DNA of 64,000 nucleotides from contig NZ_JOEM01000012.1 of the NCBI RefSeq assembly GCF_000718135.1, positions 62,001 through 126,000 on the forward strand, given 5' to 3'. Shown piece after piece: positions 36,817-43,401 of the stretch. Source of the DNA: Streptomyces cyaneofuscatus. Its GTDB lineage: Bacteria > Actinomycetota > Actinomycetes > Streptomycetales > Streptomycetaceae. Under the pieces are notes generated by a model, which saw only the letters and a list, made by a program, of their open reading frames with translations, did not search any database and was not told where the DNA came from. The stretch's first letter is position 1. Each line of letters opens with the position of its first letter. The position numbers and the translations under genes were made by a program.

Positions 36817-37578
36817 TCACCCGCCGTCCACCGGCACGGTGTGGGTGACCCAGGCCGTGCCGGGCGGCCCCTCCGGCGCCACGTGCAGCAGGAACGAGGC
36901 GAGTTCGCCGGTGTAGCCGGGCGGCCCCTCCCGCCGCACCAGCCCGCTCTGCCGGTACGTGCTCGGCGCGACGGCCACCGTGCTGCCAGCGAAGGCCGCC
37001 GTGACCGGGCGGTGCACATGGCCCGCCAGCACGCGGACGACCCGGAGGTGTGCGGCGACCACCTCGGCCAGTGCGGGGCCGTCCGCCAGACCCATCGCGT
37101 CCAGGAAAGGGATGCCGACCGGGACCGGAGGATGGTGCAGGCACACGACGGCCGGTACGCCGGGGCGCCGGGAGAGGACCCGGTCCAGCCAGGACAGCTG
37201 TGCGGGCCCCAGGCGGCCGCCGGGTGAACCGGACACTTTCGAGTCCAGCACCGCGACGGTGAGCGCCGGGTGCTCCACCTCGTACGTCGTCGTCGTTCCC
37301 CCACCGAGGAAGCGCGTCCCGCCGAACGCCTCCACGAGTGCCTCCGGCGCATCGTGATTCCCCGTCACCAGGTGCAGCGGCCGCGGGAACGCGCCGAGTG
37401 CCTCGCCCACCGCCGCGTACTCCTCGGGCTCCCCGCGCTCGGTGAGGTCGCCGGTGATCACGACGCACTCCGGGGGCGGGTCCAGCGCGAGCACGTGGTG
37501 CAGGGCGGCGCGCAGCCCTGCCGCCGGGGCCTGTGCCGAGGGGCCGGTGGTGATGTGGGGGTTGCTCAGGTGCGCCAC
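36817..37578 (-). CDS. Metallophosphoesterase (CpdA/GpdQ-like) with altered first metal motif
   Basis: 253 residues, GTG start. The calcineurin-like motifs are VVITGDLTERG, VTGNHDAPEAL, VVCLHHPPVPV and VLAGHVHRPVT, all intact. The first motif, normally Asp-x-His, reads HLSNPH: Asn replaces the Asp that bridges the two metals. The family hydrolyses cyclic nucleotides or phosphodiesters; the substitution may lower or change activity. Three residues separate the start from this motif, so N-terminal truncation is not the cause. Convergent with the lipoprotein gene. Confidence 0.85.
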   Translation of the reverse strand: MAHLSNPHITTGPSAQAPAAGLRAALHHVLALDPPPECVVITGDLTERGEPEEYAAVGEALGAFPRPLHLVTGNHDAPEALVEAFGGTRFLGGGTTTTYEVEHPALTVAVLDSKVSGSPGGRLGPAQLSWLDRVLSRRPGVPAVVCLHHPPVPVGIPFLDAMGLADGPALAEVVAAHLRVVRVLAGHVHRPVTAAFAGSTVAVAPSTYRQSGLVRREGPPGYTGELASFLLHVAPEGPPGTAWVTHTVPVDGG

Positions 37579-37745
37579 GGAGAGGGTCTTGCCCCGGCCC
37601 TTCCCCGGGTGTTCCCCCGACGCACGCGGTCTCGCCGGGGGCGAACGGCGGCAGGGGCAGGGCTCTCTTGACCTCGAGCGGACTTGAGGTGTGACGGTGG
37701 TGGCGACGGCGCACCGGACGGTGCGCGTGAGAGGGGAGAGCCACC

Positions 37746-38459
37746 ATGACCGTGCACTTCACCGACCGCCCGGACCCGGCCCGTGACGACGCGGGGATCG
37801 CCAAGGCCAGTACCTGGGACGTCGGTACGCCGGAGCGGCAGCGGCAGGCCGTCGACGCCATCCGGAAGGCGTGGGAGAGCCGGGAGTGGCCGCACCCCGG
37901 GCTGCTCTCGTACAGCGTCTACGCGGGTGAGGACGGCAGGACCCTGCTGCACTACTCCCAGTGGTCCGGCGAGCAGGCCTACCAGGACTTCGTCCGGGAG
38001 AGCCGTGACGCCCGCAACGCCGACATCGACGCCGCCGTGCCGGGCATCGAACGCCTCGCCCTGCACACGTACGAGCTGTACCGCTCCGGGCTCCGGGCCG
38101 AGGGCGACACCCGCGAGCCCGGGTGCGTCGTGATCGTCGACGTGGAGTTCGCCGGCCCCGACCCGGCCCGGCAACGGGACTGGGTGGACGCCGTGTTCGA
38201 GGCGCTCGGCGAGGACCCCCACACCCCCGCCGGCGGCATCGCCGCACACTTCCACGTCAGCACCGACGGCACCCGGGTCCTCAACTATGCCGAGTGGGAG
38301 AGCGCCGGACACCACATCGCGGCACTGGCCGCACCCGGCGAAAGGATCGGCTCCCCGTCACCGCTGTGGGAACGCGTCCAGAAGTACCCGGGGATGGCCG
38401 GCGGGGGCGTGAACCGCTACACGCCCGCGCTCAGCATGGCGGCGGGCGCGGGCGCATGA
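37746..38459 (+). CDS. Duplicated antibiotic biosynthesis monooxygenase (ABM) domain protein
   Basis: 237 residues. Two ferredoxin-like ABM modules in tandem: residues about 20-110 (ASTWDVGTPERQRQAVDAIR, GLLSYSVYAGEDGRTLLHYS, QWSGEQAYQDFV) and 125-215 (VVIVDVEFAGPDPARQRDWV, AAHFHVSTDGTRVLNYAEWE). The family includes cofactor-free oxygenases and heme-degrading enzymes, but many members are of unknown role. ATG with GGGGAG upstream. Not part of an evident operon. Confidence 0.8.
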   Translation: MTVHFTDRPDPARDDAGIAKASTWDVGTPERQRQAVDAIRKAWESREWPHPGLLSYSVYAGEDGRTLLHYSQWSGEQAYQDFVRESRDARNADIDAAVPGIERLALHTYELYRSGLRAEGDTREPGCVVIVDVEFAGPDPARQRDWVDAVFEALGEDPHTPAGGIAAHFHVSTDGTRVLNYAEWESAGHHIAALAAPGERIGSPSPLWERVQKYPGMAGGGVNRYTPALSMAAGAGA

Positions 38460-38561
38460 AGGGCGCGCCGGGCGGCGGGCGGCGAATGACGTCTAGGCTT
38501 GGACGGCTGAACCGCGTACGCCCTCCGTACGCTCCCGAGCACGCACCGAGGAGAACTCCCG

Positions 38562-40061
38562 ATGTCCGCAGAGCGCCCCATCCTGCCGCCGGTGCGGCTG
38601 CACTCCGAGGCCGAACTGGCGCGGGAGGCGCTCGCCGCACCGCTGTTCGTCCGCGCCGTGAAGCTCGCCCGCTGGGCCGGCCCGGACACCCGTGTCGGCG
38701 CGGGCGGCGAACTCGTCGAGGCTCACCTGCCCGCCGCCGCCGAGCACCTCGGCCTCCCCGCCGACGAGGAGGGCGCCGCGTACGCCAGCGAGGCCTGGCG
38801 GCTCGCCGTGGACACCGGGCTCCTCGACGTGACGGACCCGGAGGAGGGGGCGCTTCCGGACGGCACGGGCGGTTCGCAGGAAGCGGAGACCGAGGGCACC
38901 GTCACCGCGGGCGAGAACCTGGCGCTGATCACCTCCGGCTCCCCGCAGGACATCCTCTCCATCTGGCTCGACGGCCTCGACGCCGTGCACGCCGACGCCA
39001 CCGCGCCCGTCCTGGACGACTTCGCGGACCTCGTCGGCGAGGACGGCTCGATCGACTTCGACGCCCTGGACTGGGACCCGGAGGCCGAGGCGGAGTTTCT
39101 CGACGGAGTCCTCGGCAACCTCTACCTGCTCACCCTCGCGGACAACGGCGCGGGCGACGGCCCGGTGCCGCTGCCCGCCCTCGCCGCGTCGATGATCGTC
39201 CCCGACGACATGGGCGAGCCCACGGACGACATCCTGGAGCAGGTGTCGGAGGCGATGATGCGCCTCGACGACCAGTTCCGGCTCCTCGAACCCATCGGGA
39301 TCGTCGCGTACCAGCCGGTCGACGAGGCGTTGATGGTCGAGGAGGGCGAGGCGGTGGACGCCTCCGCCGCCGGGGCCGACGAGGAGGACGTCACCCGATA
39401 CGGGATGGTCAAGCTCACCCCGCTCGGCCTGTACGGGGTCCGGGCCCGGATGCTGGAGGCCGGGGTGGACGCCCCCGCCGTCGGCGACCTCGCCGACAAG
39501 GGCGCCGACACCCTCCTCGACGGCATCGCGCACTACCCGGAGGCCGCCGCCCGCGCCGAGATCCAGCTCTGGCTCGCCGGGCGCGGCAGCCAGGGCGCGG
39601 TCGCGGCGGCAGCCGAACTGCTGGCGGCGGCACGCGGCACGGACGAGGGCGCACCGCTGCGCCGCCTCCACTGCCAGCAGGCACTCGCCCTCGCCGGCGC
39701 GGAGGCCGAACCCGCCGTACGCGCGGTCCTCGGCGACCAGGAACTCGGCGGCCTGGCCCGGGTCTGGCTCGCCGAGCACGGCGCGACCGACGTCCCGCCC
39801 CCGCCGGAGGCGATGATCTTCTGGCTGGCCATCGACACGATCGCCGCCCAACTGGACGCCGACGGCGAACTCGACGAGCTCCAAGGCCTGGTCGAGGGGC
39901 TCTCCGCCCAGCACAGCGGCTTCTTCGACGAGATCTGGCGCGTCGACCACCCGGCCACCGCCGACGTGCTGGAGGCCATGGGCCGCCTGCACAGCGACAA
40001 GAAGGCGGCGAAGGAGGCCCGGAAGGCGGCGTTCAAGGCCCGGTCGCGCGCGGGGGGCTGA
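38562..40061 (+). CDS. Conserved hypothetical acidic protein
   Basis: 499 residues; no named family recognised. Soluble, very acidic centre (residues about 90-290; LVGEDGSIDFDALDWDPEAE) and an alpha-helical C-terminal half with HEAT-like alanine/leucine patterning (AAARAEIQLWLAGRGSQGAV, PLRRLHCQQALALAGAEAEP), ending in a basic helix (HSDKKAAKEARKAAFKARSR). GAGGAG ribosome site. A TAGGCT -10-like box at 38493-38498. Its stop is seven bases from the core of a tRNA-like sequence. Confidence 0.75.
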   Translation: MSAERPILPPVRLHSEAELAREALAAPLFVRAVKLARWAGPDTRVGAGGELVEAHLPAAAEHLGLPADEEGAAYASEAWRLAVDTGLLDVTDPEEGALPDGTGGSQEAETEGTVTAGENLALITSGSPQDILSIWLDGLDAVHADATAPVLDDFADLVGEDGSIDFDALDWDPEAEAEFLDGVLGNLYLLTLADNGAGDGPVPLPALAASMIVPDDMGEPTDDILEQVSEAMMRLDDQFRLLEPIGIVAYQPVDEALMVEEGEAVDASAAGADEEDVTRYGMVKLTPLGLYGVRARMLEAGVDAPAVGDLADKGADTLLDGIAHYPEAAARAEIQLWLAGRGSQGAVAAAAELLAAARGTDEGAPLRRLHCQQALALAGAEAEPAVRAVLGDQELGGLARVWLAEHGATDVPPPPEAMIFWLAIDTIAAQLDADGELDELQGLVEGLSAQHSGFFDEIWRVDHPATADVLEAMGRLHSDKKAAKEARKAAFKARSRAGG

Positions 40062-40131
40062 GGAGCGTAGCTCTGGTGTAGAGCGCTGCTCTTACAAAGC
40101 AGATGTCGAGGGTTCGCATCCTGCCGGGGGT
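40061..40131 (+). tRNA. Degenerate tRNA-Val(UAC)-like sequence, probably a tRNA pseudogene
   Basis: The D-stem GCTC/GAGC (40070-40084), anticodon stem CTGCT/AGCAG with loop CTTACAA (40086-40102, anticodon TAC) and a T-arm TTCGCAT loop are present. But only three of seven acceptor pairs form, the T-stem has one mismatch and one wobble, the invariant A58 is C, and the D-loop lacks A14. It begins within the stop codon of the gene before it. A normal tRNA is therefore unlikely. A palindromic terminator follows. Confidence 0.45.
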
Positions 40132-40141
40132 GCGAGCGAAG

Positions 40142-40171
40142 AGGCCATCCAGGAACGTTCCTGGATGGCCT
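40142..40171 (+). terminator. Palindromic hairpin behind the tRNA-like sequence
   Basis: GGCCATCCAGGAAC (40143-40156) is followed directly by its exact complement (40157-40170), with an A-T pair outside it. An outer 11-base inverted repeat, GCAGATGTCGA (40099-40109) with TCGACATCTGC (40172-40182), could pair part of the tRNA-like sequence with the far side of this hairpin. Confidence 0.75.
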
Positions 40172-40265
40172 TCGACATCTGCCTCGGACAGGGCGCCTCA
40201 TGAGCAGCCCGACGACGAAGTAGGTGGGTTTCCCAGCTCCGAACGGCCTACGCGAGGATGCTGAC

Positions 40266-40763
40266 ATGAACATCGAGAGCCCCGCACCCTCCCCGCCACT
40301 GCCACGTGGCACTCCGCGTCGGCGTTGCCAGTTCCGGGAAGCCGGTGTTCGAGACACTTCCTGCCAGGGCCGTCGGTTCCGGCAGCTACGAACTGACCGG
40401 CAGCCCGGGCTGGTCGAGGGCTGCGCGGCAGGTGACCTGTTGGAGATCGATGCCGATGGCCTGTTCCAGGTCGTGCGACGAGGCCCGAACCTTTGCATCC
40501 AGGCATTCGGCCGGCCGTCCTTCGACGCCGAGTCGCTTGAATCCCTGAACAGCGGCTTCGTCCCCCTGGGCGGCCTGGTGGAGGCGCCCGCCGACCGGCG
40601 GTTCATCGTGGTGACGGTGTCGGCCGCTGCCGGATTCCCCGCGGTCGAAGCCGTGATGGAAAGGTGGGCAGCAAGCGTGAGCGTGCTGGTCGAGTGGGGC
40701 TTCAGCAACGTGTTCGGAGCGGACGAGGAGCCGCTGAACTGGTGGCACGAGTCCGAGGCGTGA
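40266..40763 (+). pseudogene. DUF4265-like gene with two compensating frameshifts
   Basis: Frame 40266 opens with MNIESPAPSPPLP (GAGG ribosome site) and ends with a good domain tail: LVEGCAAGDLLEIDADGLFQ, VPLGGLVEAPADRRFIVVTV, DEEPLNWWHESEA. Between about 40306 and 40410, however, the family-like sequence (VALRVGVASSGKPVFETLPA, VGSGSYELTGSPG) is in the next frame, while the 40266 frame gives an arginine-rich nonsense stretch. So either two opposite one-base shifts flank a 35-codon segment, or the gene starts at GTG 40306 with one shift near 40410. It could be a real lesion or a sequencing error. DUF4265 proteins are of unknown function. Confidence 0.6.
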
Positions 40764-41130
40764 CCGGCGGCGTGCATCTGTCGAGGCCGCGATGAGGGAG
40801 GTGGGGATCTACGGCCTGCAACATAGTCCCGAGGTGGCTCCCGGGGACCTTTGTGCCCACCCCCCTTGACCGCGGACCTCGAAGGTTCTCTGACCGGTCT
40901 CCATCCACCAGGCAATCTAGCAAGAGGCACTGACACAGGCGGCACTGACAACGGTCCGGGCCAGCGGTGCCCGCACCATCACATGCGATTGCGCGCAGAA
41001 ATCCCTTCGCGTCCACGGAAGTTGTTCCCTAAGGTCATGGACATGCACCTCCCGGTGCGAAGGCCGCGGCTCCTTCCTTTCACGAAATACGCCGCAGCCA
41101 CTGTTGATCTCGGGAGGCGCGAGCGCCGGG
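40764..41130. other. Non-coding stretch before the Y RNA
   Basis: About 370 bases with weaker codon-like GC periodicity than the neighbours and no convincing gene on either strand. It holds two near-copies of GGCACTGACA (about 40927 and 40942) and a small hairpin GCACC-TCCC-GGTGC at 41045-41058. I see no clear promoter for the RNA downstream. Open frames crossing it are shadows; the minus-strand frame reading GGTRTRNRQ is an artefact of translating a tRNA-like T-arm. Confidence 0.5.
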
Positions 41131-41257
41131 GTGCCCGGTGCGCAGACAACGGATACTTCCTTGATCTGGCGGTTGCGGGTTCGAGTCCCGCCCGGCTCCG
41201 GCCGGTAGCTCAAGCGGGTAGAGCACCAGAATGTTCTCCGTCGTCGACCCCGGGCCG
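41131..41257 (+). ncRNA. Bacterial Y RNA with permuted tRNA-like module (Ro60 partner)
   Basis: Order on the plus strand: TCTGG (41165-41169), T-arm GCGGG-TTCGAGT-CCCGC (41175-41191), acceptor-like stem CCGGC-TCCG-GCCGG (41192-41205) closed by a UNCG-type tetraloop, TA, D-arm GCTC-AAGCGGGTA-GAGC (41208-41224), and CCAGA (41226-41230), which pairs with TCTGG. This is a tRNA body circularly permuted, with a closed acceptor and open anticodon stem. Outside it GACAACGGA (41145-41153) pairs with TCCGTCGTC (41237-41245; one mismatch), and GCCCGG (41133-41138) with CCGGGC (41250-41255), making the long stem that Ro60 binds in known Y RNAs. It lies about 90 bases before the Ro60 gene. Confidence 0.8.
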
Positions 41258-41348
41258 TTCACCGGCCCCGATCTCGGGCACCCCGTTCCGCCGCCGCGCC
41301 CTCCCCCAGGAACCACGAACCAGGATTCAGGAATTCGGGGGAATTCTC

Positions 41349-42938
41349 ATGGCCCGCTTCAACCAGCGCGTCACCCAGCTCCGTTCCGCCCTTTCGCGGC
41401 CCACCTCGCCCGTCACCACGACCGGTGCGCTCGCGGCCAACCACCAGGGCGGGACCGGGCGGGTGCGGGACGCGCGGTCCGAGCTCTTCCTTCTGGCCGT
41501 CGCCAACTTCGTGGCGCAGGAGACCTTCTACGAGGGCGGCGAGGAGCGCGACACCCGGTTCGCCGCCCTCGTGCGCCGCCTCGCCGTCGAGGACCCCGCC
41601 TGGACCGCGGGGCTCCTGCACTGGCTGCGCCGTGACGGGCAGATGCGGACCGCCTCGCTGGTCGGCGGCGCGGAGTACGTGAAGGCGCGGCTGGACGCGG
41701 GGTGCACCGAGGGGCCGGCGAACCGGCAGGTCATCGACTCCGTACTGCTGCGCGCCGACGAGCCGGGCGAGCTGCTCGGCTACTGGACCTCCCGCTACGG
41801 GCGGGCCCTGCCCAAGCCCCTCAAGCGGGGCATCGCCGATGCCGTACGCCGCCTCTACAGCGGCCGGTCCCTGCTGAAGTACGACACCGCCTCCAAGGGG
41901 TTCCGCTTCGGTGACGTCCTCAACCTGGTGCACGCCGCTCCGGACCCGGCCAAGCCCTGGCAGGGCGAGCTGTTCCGGTACGCGCTGGACCGCAGGCACC
42001 GGCCCGAGAGCGCCGTGCCGCCCGTCGGCGACCGCACCCTGAACGCGCACCGGGCCCTCATGGAGCTGCCGGTCGCCGAGCGTCGCGCGGTCGTCACCGG
42101 GCCCGGCGGCGCCGAGCGGCTGGCCGAGGCCGGGATGACCTGGGAGGCGCTGGCGGGCTGGCTGCAGGGGCCGATGGACGCGGAGGCGTGGGAGGCGGTG
42201 ATCCCGTCCATGGGGACGATGGCGCTCGTGCGTAATCTGCGGAACTTCGACGAGGCCGGAGTGAGCGACGAGGTCGCGGCCGGGGCGGCGGAGCGGATCC
42301 GCGACCCCGAGGCCGTCGCCGCGTCCCGGCAGTTCCCCTTCCGCTACCTCGCCGCCCACCGGCACGCGCCCTCGCTGCGCTGGGCGTACCCGCTGGAGCA
42401 GGCGCTCGGCCACTCGCTGAGCCAAGTTCCGGTGCTGCCCGGGCGCACCCTGGTCCTGGTCGACCGTTCCGGTTCCATGTGGTCGCCGCTCTCCGACCGC
42501 TCCCAGCTGAACCGGGCCGACGCCGCCGCCGTCTTCGGCGCCGCCCTCGCGCTGCGCGCCGCCGACGCGGACCTGGTGGAGTTCGGCACGACCAGCGCGC
42601 CGGTGGCGTACCGCACGGGCGAATCGGTGCTCAGGGTCCTGGAGCGCTTCGGCAACCTGGGCGGCACCGACACCGTACGTGCCGTGGAGCGCCACTACCG
42701 GGGCCACGACCGGGTGCTCATCGTCACCGACGAGCAGGCCTCGTACACCTACCGTGGCGATGCCACCCGCAGCGTTCCGGACACGGTGCCCGTCTACACC
42801 TGGAACCTGGCCGGATACCGGCTCGGCCACGCCCCGTCCGGCGACGGAAACCGCCACACGTTCGGGGGGCTTTCCGACGCCGCGTTCCGCATGGTTCCGC
42901 TGCTGGAGGCGGGGGTAAGCGCTGACCGGCCCTGGTGA
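41349..42938 (+). CDS. rsr: Ro60 orthologue: TROVE domain and vWA domain RNA-binding protein
   Basis: 529 residues. The N-terminal roughly 350 residues are the HEAT-repeat TROVE ring that binds Y RNA on its outside and RNA ends in its hole (SELFLLAVANFVAQETFYEG, LVRRLAVEDPAWTAGLLHWL, KPLKRGIADAVRRLY, FGDVLNLVHAAP). The C-terminal vWA domain keeps the MIDAS: LVLVDRSGSMWS, GGTDTVRA and VLIVTDEQA. Start ATG 41349 with GGGGG upstream; the frame is open to 40851 only as shadow. In other bacteria Ro60 with Y RNA guides exonucleases or aids RNA quality control after stress. No rtcB or PNPase gene is adjacent here. Confidence 0.93.
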   Translation: MARFNQRVTQLRSALSRPTSPVTTTGALAANHQGGTGRVRDARSELFLLAVANFVAQETFYEGGEERDTRFAALVRRLAVEDPAWTAGLLHWLRRDGQMRTASLVGGAEYVKARLDAGCTEGPANRQVIDSVLLRADEPGELLGYWTSRYGRALPKPLKRGIADAVRRLYSGRSLLKYDTASKGFRFGDVLNLVHAAPDPAKPWQGELFRYALDRRHRPESAVPPVGDRTLNAHRALMELPVAERRAVVTGPGGAERLAEAGMTWEALAGWLQGPMDAEAWEAVIPSMGTMALVRNLRNFDEAGVSDEVAAGAAERIRDPEAVAASRQFPFRYLAAHRHAPSLRWAYPLEQALGHSLSQVPVLPGRTLVLVDRSGSMWSPLSDRSQLNRADAAAVFGAALALRAADADLVEFGTTSAPVAYRTGESVLRVLERFGNLGGTDTVRAVERHYRGHDRVLIVTDEQASYTYRGDATRSVPDTVPVYTWNLAGYRLGHAPSGDGNRHTFGGLSDAAFRMVPLLEAGVSADRPW

Positions 42939-43010
42939 GCACGGGTCACGAATCCGGCACTTCTGGGGCTCGGGCGGCAAACGGGCATGGCGTCGGGCCT
43001 TCACAGGGCG

Positions 43011-43024
43011 CATACTCGACTTAA
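43011..43024 (+). promoter_or_regulatory. -10 box of a probably leaderless small gene
   Basis: CATACT (43011-43016) followed by seven bases and ATG 43024, without a ribosome site. Confidence 0.4.
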
Positions 43025-43254
43025 TGAAACAGTCAGCCGGCTCCCGGCGATACCTGCCTTCCAGTCCCTTCAACCGCCCGGCCCAGGAGGCCCCACCGGT
43101 CGAATGCTTCGATGTGGGCGACAGGGTGTCGCACGACCAGTTCGGGCTCGGCAGAATCCTTGCTGTCGAGGGCGACAACGACGCAGTCCTCATCGACTTC
43201 TCCGGGCGACAGGGGAGGATCCTGAGCCCGTACTCCAAGCTGACCAAGCTCTGA
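43024..43254 (+). CDS. Small protein with a UvrD/PcrA C-terminal (Tudor-like) domain
   Basis: 76 residues. After a basic, disordered start, residues about 28-76 (FDVGDRVSHDQFGLGRILAV, DAVLIDFSGRQGRILSPYSK, LTKL) closely resemble the short Tudor-like domain at the end of UvrD/PcrA helicases that contacts RNA polymerase. As a free-standing protein it may bind RNA polymerase or DNA; that is inference. No SD sequence; a -10 box seven bases upstream suggests a leaderless mRNA. It lies 85 bases after the Ro60 gene but probably has its own promoter. Confidence 0.75.
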   Translation: MKQSAGSRRYLPSSPFNRPAQEAPPVECFDVGDRVSHDQFGLGRILAVEGDNDAVLIDFSGRQGRILSPYSKLTKL

Positions 43255-43304
43255 GAGACCGGACGAGCACGAGCAGCGCCAGCGCCCGTCTCCTCCTCCT
43301 CCGG

Positions 43305-43340
43305 ATCCGGGGCACCTGAATCACATCAGGTGCCCCGGAT
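43305..43340. terminator. Bidirectional terminator between the small gene and the TerD gene
   Basis: ATCCGGGGCACCTGA (43305-43319) and its complement (43326-43340) make a perfect 15-base-pair stem with a six-base loop. Confidence 0.85.
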
Positions 43341-43352
43341 GCCGTTGTGGCC

Positions 43353-43397
43353 CGGGCCCCGAAGGGCTACCGGGCCCCGAAGGGCTACCGGGCCCCG
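43353..43397. repeat. 2.5 copies of an 18-base tandem repeat
   Basis: CGGGCCCCGAAGGGCTAC at 43353-43370 and 43371-43388, followed by half a copy to 43397, ends five bases before the TerD gene stop. Each unit could form a small GGCCC...GGGCT-type hairpin. Confidence 0.85.
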
Positions 43398-43401
43398 GAG
43401 G

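Noticed and set aside
37579..37745. A coding extension upstream of the phosphoesterase
   Set aside because: The frame before GTG 37578 has no start codon and reads as Gly/Arg-rich filler up to the divergent ABM gene.
41165..41230. An ordinary tRNA gene, or two unrelated tRNA fragments, before the Ro60 gene
   Set aside because: The 3-prime half precedes the 5-prime half, yet CCAGA/TCTGG and CCGGC/GCCGG pair exactly, which fits one permuted module better than fragments, and there is no anticodon loop.
40917..41316. Short minus-strand frames containing GGTRTRNRQ-like peptides
   Set aside because: Such peptides arise from translating the antisense of a tRNA T-arm; here they come from the Y RNA and are non-coding.
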